DNA from: an uncultured Oscillospiraceae bacterium
GTDB taxonomy: Bacteria > Bacillota > Clostridia > Oscillospirales > Acutalibacteraceae
Direction of reading: 5' to 3'
Length of the DNA stretch: 6,585 bases
NCBI GenBank assembly: GCA_900552225.1
Contig: URYX01000099.1
Location: 1-6,585, forward strand
In this document: positions 5,305 to 6,585 of the stretch, one piece after another
Position numbering within the stretch: the stretch's first letter is position 1
How the letters are laid out: each line of letters starts with the position of its first letter
The notes under the pieces: generated by a model
The model's database searches: none
Told to the model about the DNA's origin: nothing
Seen by the model: the letters and a program-made list of their open reading frames with translations, nothing else
Made by a program: the position numbers and the translations under genes

Positions 5305-6461
5305 TACAGAGACCATCCGCCGCGCCACAGCAGCATGCAGCCGGTCAGCAGCAGAAGAAAAGCAAAGTTGACGGCGGAAAACAGCAGCAGATAGCGGCCC
5401 TTATGCTGCGGGTCATGCCGGGTGTATTCGCGAAAGGTGATCAGGCTGGCCAAGGAGGAAATCAGTGTGCCGACACCGCCGATGTTGACGCCGATCAGCA
5501 GGTCGGCGTAGTTATCGGTAAACTGCGACAGCAGGATGGCGGAGGGGACGTTGCTGATGCATTGGCAGGAAAGCACGGAGACGAGAAGCGTGTTTCGCTC
5601 CAGCAGGGAGGAAAACAGGGCGCGTACCGCATCGATCCGCCCCATATTGCCCGCAAAAATAAAGAAAAAGACGAAGGTGAGCAGCAACGGGTAATCCACC
5701 CGGCGCAGCGCCTCGCGGTCAGCAAACCACAAAACGGCGGGGATGACGGCCAGCCCGATCCAGTAGGGAATCTGTCGGAACACGATGGCGATGGAAAGGG
5801 CAAACAGCACGAGATAGAGAGCAGTGCGTCTGGGTGGGAGCCGTACCGGTTCCTCACTCAGGGCCAGCGGCTCCGGCCGGATCCACAGGCAGCAGACGGT
5901 GATGAGAACAACCGAGAGCAGGAACGGCGGGGCCATGATCTCCAGAAATTCCCCTGTCGGAATATCAAAGCGGGAGTAGAGGTAGAGATTCTGCGGGTTG
6001 CCGAACGGCGTGAGCATGCCGCCGAGGTTGGCGGCAATATTCTGCAGCACAAAGGTATAGCCCATGTATTTTTCCTTTCCCGTGGCGCTCAGTACGAGAT
6101 GACCGAGCGGCAAAAAGGTCAACAGCGCCATGTCGTTGGCAATCAGCATTGACCCAAGAAAGGTGATATAGACCAGGGCAAGCACACAGAGACGTGCCGT
6201 GCGGAAGCGGTGAACGATGCGCTGCGCAAGCAGATAGAAAAAGCGGATATTGCGCAGGGCTCCGACAATGGCCAAAACGCAGAACAGACAGGTCAGCGTC
6301 TTGAAATCCGGATACTGAAGGTAGGCGGCATCCGGAGGAACCAGGACAGTCGTGACGGCGGCGGCCGCAAAGGCAATGACCGTTACGGCATTCTGACGAA
6401 GCCATGCGGCGAGGGGATGAGCTCCGGCGGCTACGGAGCGGGACGGTGCAACAGCAGACAT
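5304..6461 (-). CDS. SLC13/ArsB-NhaD-superfamily permease
   Basis: This 385-residue polytopic inner-membrane protein belongs to the ion transporter (IT) superfamily that holds ArsB, NhaD, CitM and SLC13/DASS carriers. About ten hydrophobic segments are visible, in two halves that each carry a hairpin motif. In the first half these are ANDMALLTFLP (108-118) and NIAANLGGMLTPFGNPQNL (141-159). In the second they are CISNVPSAILLSQFT (301-315) and GVNIGGVGTLISSLASLI (324-341). The family's Asn-Pro and Asn-Val-Pro turns are all kept. The substrate cannot be told from sequence: sodium/proton, dicarboxylate and arsenite carriers share these motifs, and no arsR or arsA neighbour supports arsenite. The start is ATG 6461, with AAGGGAG 8 nt upstream. 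It is transcribed alone, toward the rubrerythrin gene. The N-terminal 20 residues are Ala/Ser-rich and precede the first helix. Length is near the short end for the superfamily, but nothing looks truncated. Confidence 0.87.
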   Translation of the reverse strand: MSAVAPSRSVAAGAHPLAAWLRQNAVTVIAFAAAAVTTVLVPPDAAYLQYPDFKTLTCLFCVLAIVGALRNIRFFYLLAQRIVHRFRTARLCVLALVYITFLGSMLIANDMALLTFLPLGHLVLSATGKEKYMGYTFVLQNIAANLGGMLTPFGNPQNLYLYSRFDIPTGEFLEIMAPPFLLSVVLITVCCLWIRPEPLALSEEPVRLPPRRTALYLVLFALSIAIVFRQIPYWIGLAVIPAVLWFADREALRRVDYPLLLTFVFFFIFAGNMGRIDAVRALFSSLLERNTLLVSVLSCQCISNVPSAILLSQFTDNYADLLIGVNIGGVGTLISSLASLITFREYTRHDPQHKGRYLLLFSAVNFAFLLLLTGCMLLWRGGWSL

Positions 6462-6488
6462 GAAGAAGACTCCCTTACATAAGCGCGT

Positions 6489-6497
6489 ATTATATCA
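6489..6497 (-). promoter_or_regulatory. Extended -10 promoter of the permease gene
   Basis: The minus strand reads TGATATAAT, a consensus TATAAT (6494-6489) with TG one base upstream. There is no recognisable -35 at 16-18 nt (GGAGAG lies there), as is common for extended -10 promoters. Transcription would start near 6482, giving a leader of about 20 nt. Confidence 0.55.
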
Positions 6498-6528
6498 TCA
6501 TACCACGGTTTCTCTCCGGGAGCAAGGG

Positions 6529-6543
6529 GAAAACGCCGTTTTC
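6529..6543. repeat. Perfect 15-bp palindrome GAAAACG-C-CGTTTTC
   Basis: This 7-1-7 inverted repeat lies about 45 bp upstream of the permease start point. It could be an operator, or the tip of a structure belonging to a gene beyond the window. With one central base it is a poor RNA hairpin as written. The remaining bases to 6585 show no supported gene. Confidence 0.35.
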
Positions 6544-6585
6544 GGGGAATATTGCGGGACAGCCGCGCCGGAAAGGGAGCAGCCG

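Noticed and set aside
5403..6152. A 249-codon + strand frame opposite the permease
   Set aside because: It is Gln/Gly/Asp-rich with no hydrophobic core. The minus frame encodes an intact IT-superfamily permease.

Overview
The window looks like chromosome from a high-GC anaerobic Firmicute, most likely in the Oscillospiraceae/Ruminococcaceae part of the Clostridia. This is inferred from the PerR plus 'reverse' rubrerythrin pair, the style of the XRE-type helix-turn-helix, strong AGGAGG-type ribosome binding sites, and GC-rich coding DNA with AT-rich promoters. No insertion sequence, phage gene, CRISPR array, tRNA or rRNA was found.

Layout from left to right. (1) Positions 1-3805 hold a leftward operon. 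It starts at an extended -10 promoter near 3829-3856 and runs through rlmB (23S rRNA Gm2251 methyltransferase), then a 769-residue membrane protein built like a P1B-type ATPase but without the catalytic motifs, then a 25-codon small ORF with an excellent Shine-Dalgarno. The small ORF overlaps by ATGA a last gene that is cut by the window edge. That gene joins an XRE helix-turn-helix to the start of a Gx-transporter (Hpre_diP_synt_I) membrane domain in one reading frame. (2) Positions 3806-3985 are a divergent, AT-rich promoter region. It carries a textbook TTGACA/TATACT promoter for the rightward genes and a 6-6-1-6 Fur-family operator over the expected transcription start. (3) Positions 3986-5098 hold a rightward peroxide-defence operon: perR, then a rubredoxin-first rubrerythrin, closed by a strong intrinsic terminator. 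(4) Positions 5099-5303 contain no gene that I can support, but include a very long near-perfect hairpin just past the stop of the convergent gene. (5) Positions 5304-6461 encode a leftward SLC13/ArsB-NhaD-type permease with its own extended -10 promoter. The last 120 bases hold that promoter and a 15-bp palindrome.

How the parts work together: PerR senses peroxide and very probably represses itself and rubrerythrin, which reduces H2O2. The rlmB operon combines rRNA modification with two unusual membrane proteins whose jobs are unknown. The most novel material is there: a catalytically degenerate P-type ATPase and an HTH-Gx transporter fusion that seems to be translated only by coupling to a small upstream ORF.
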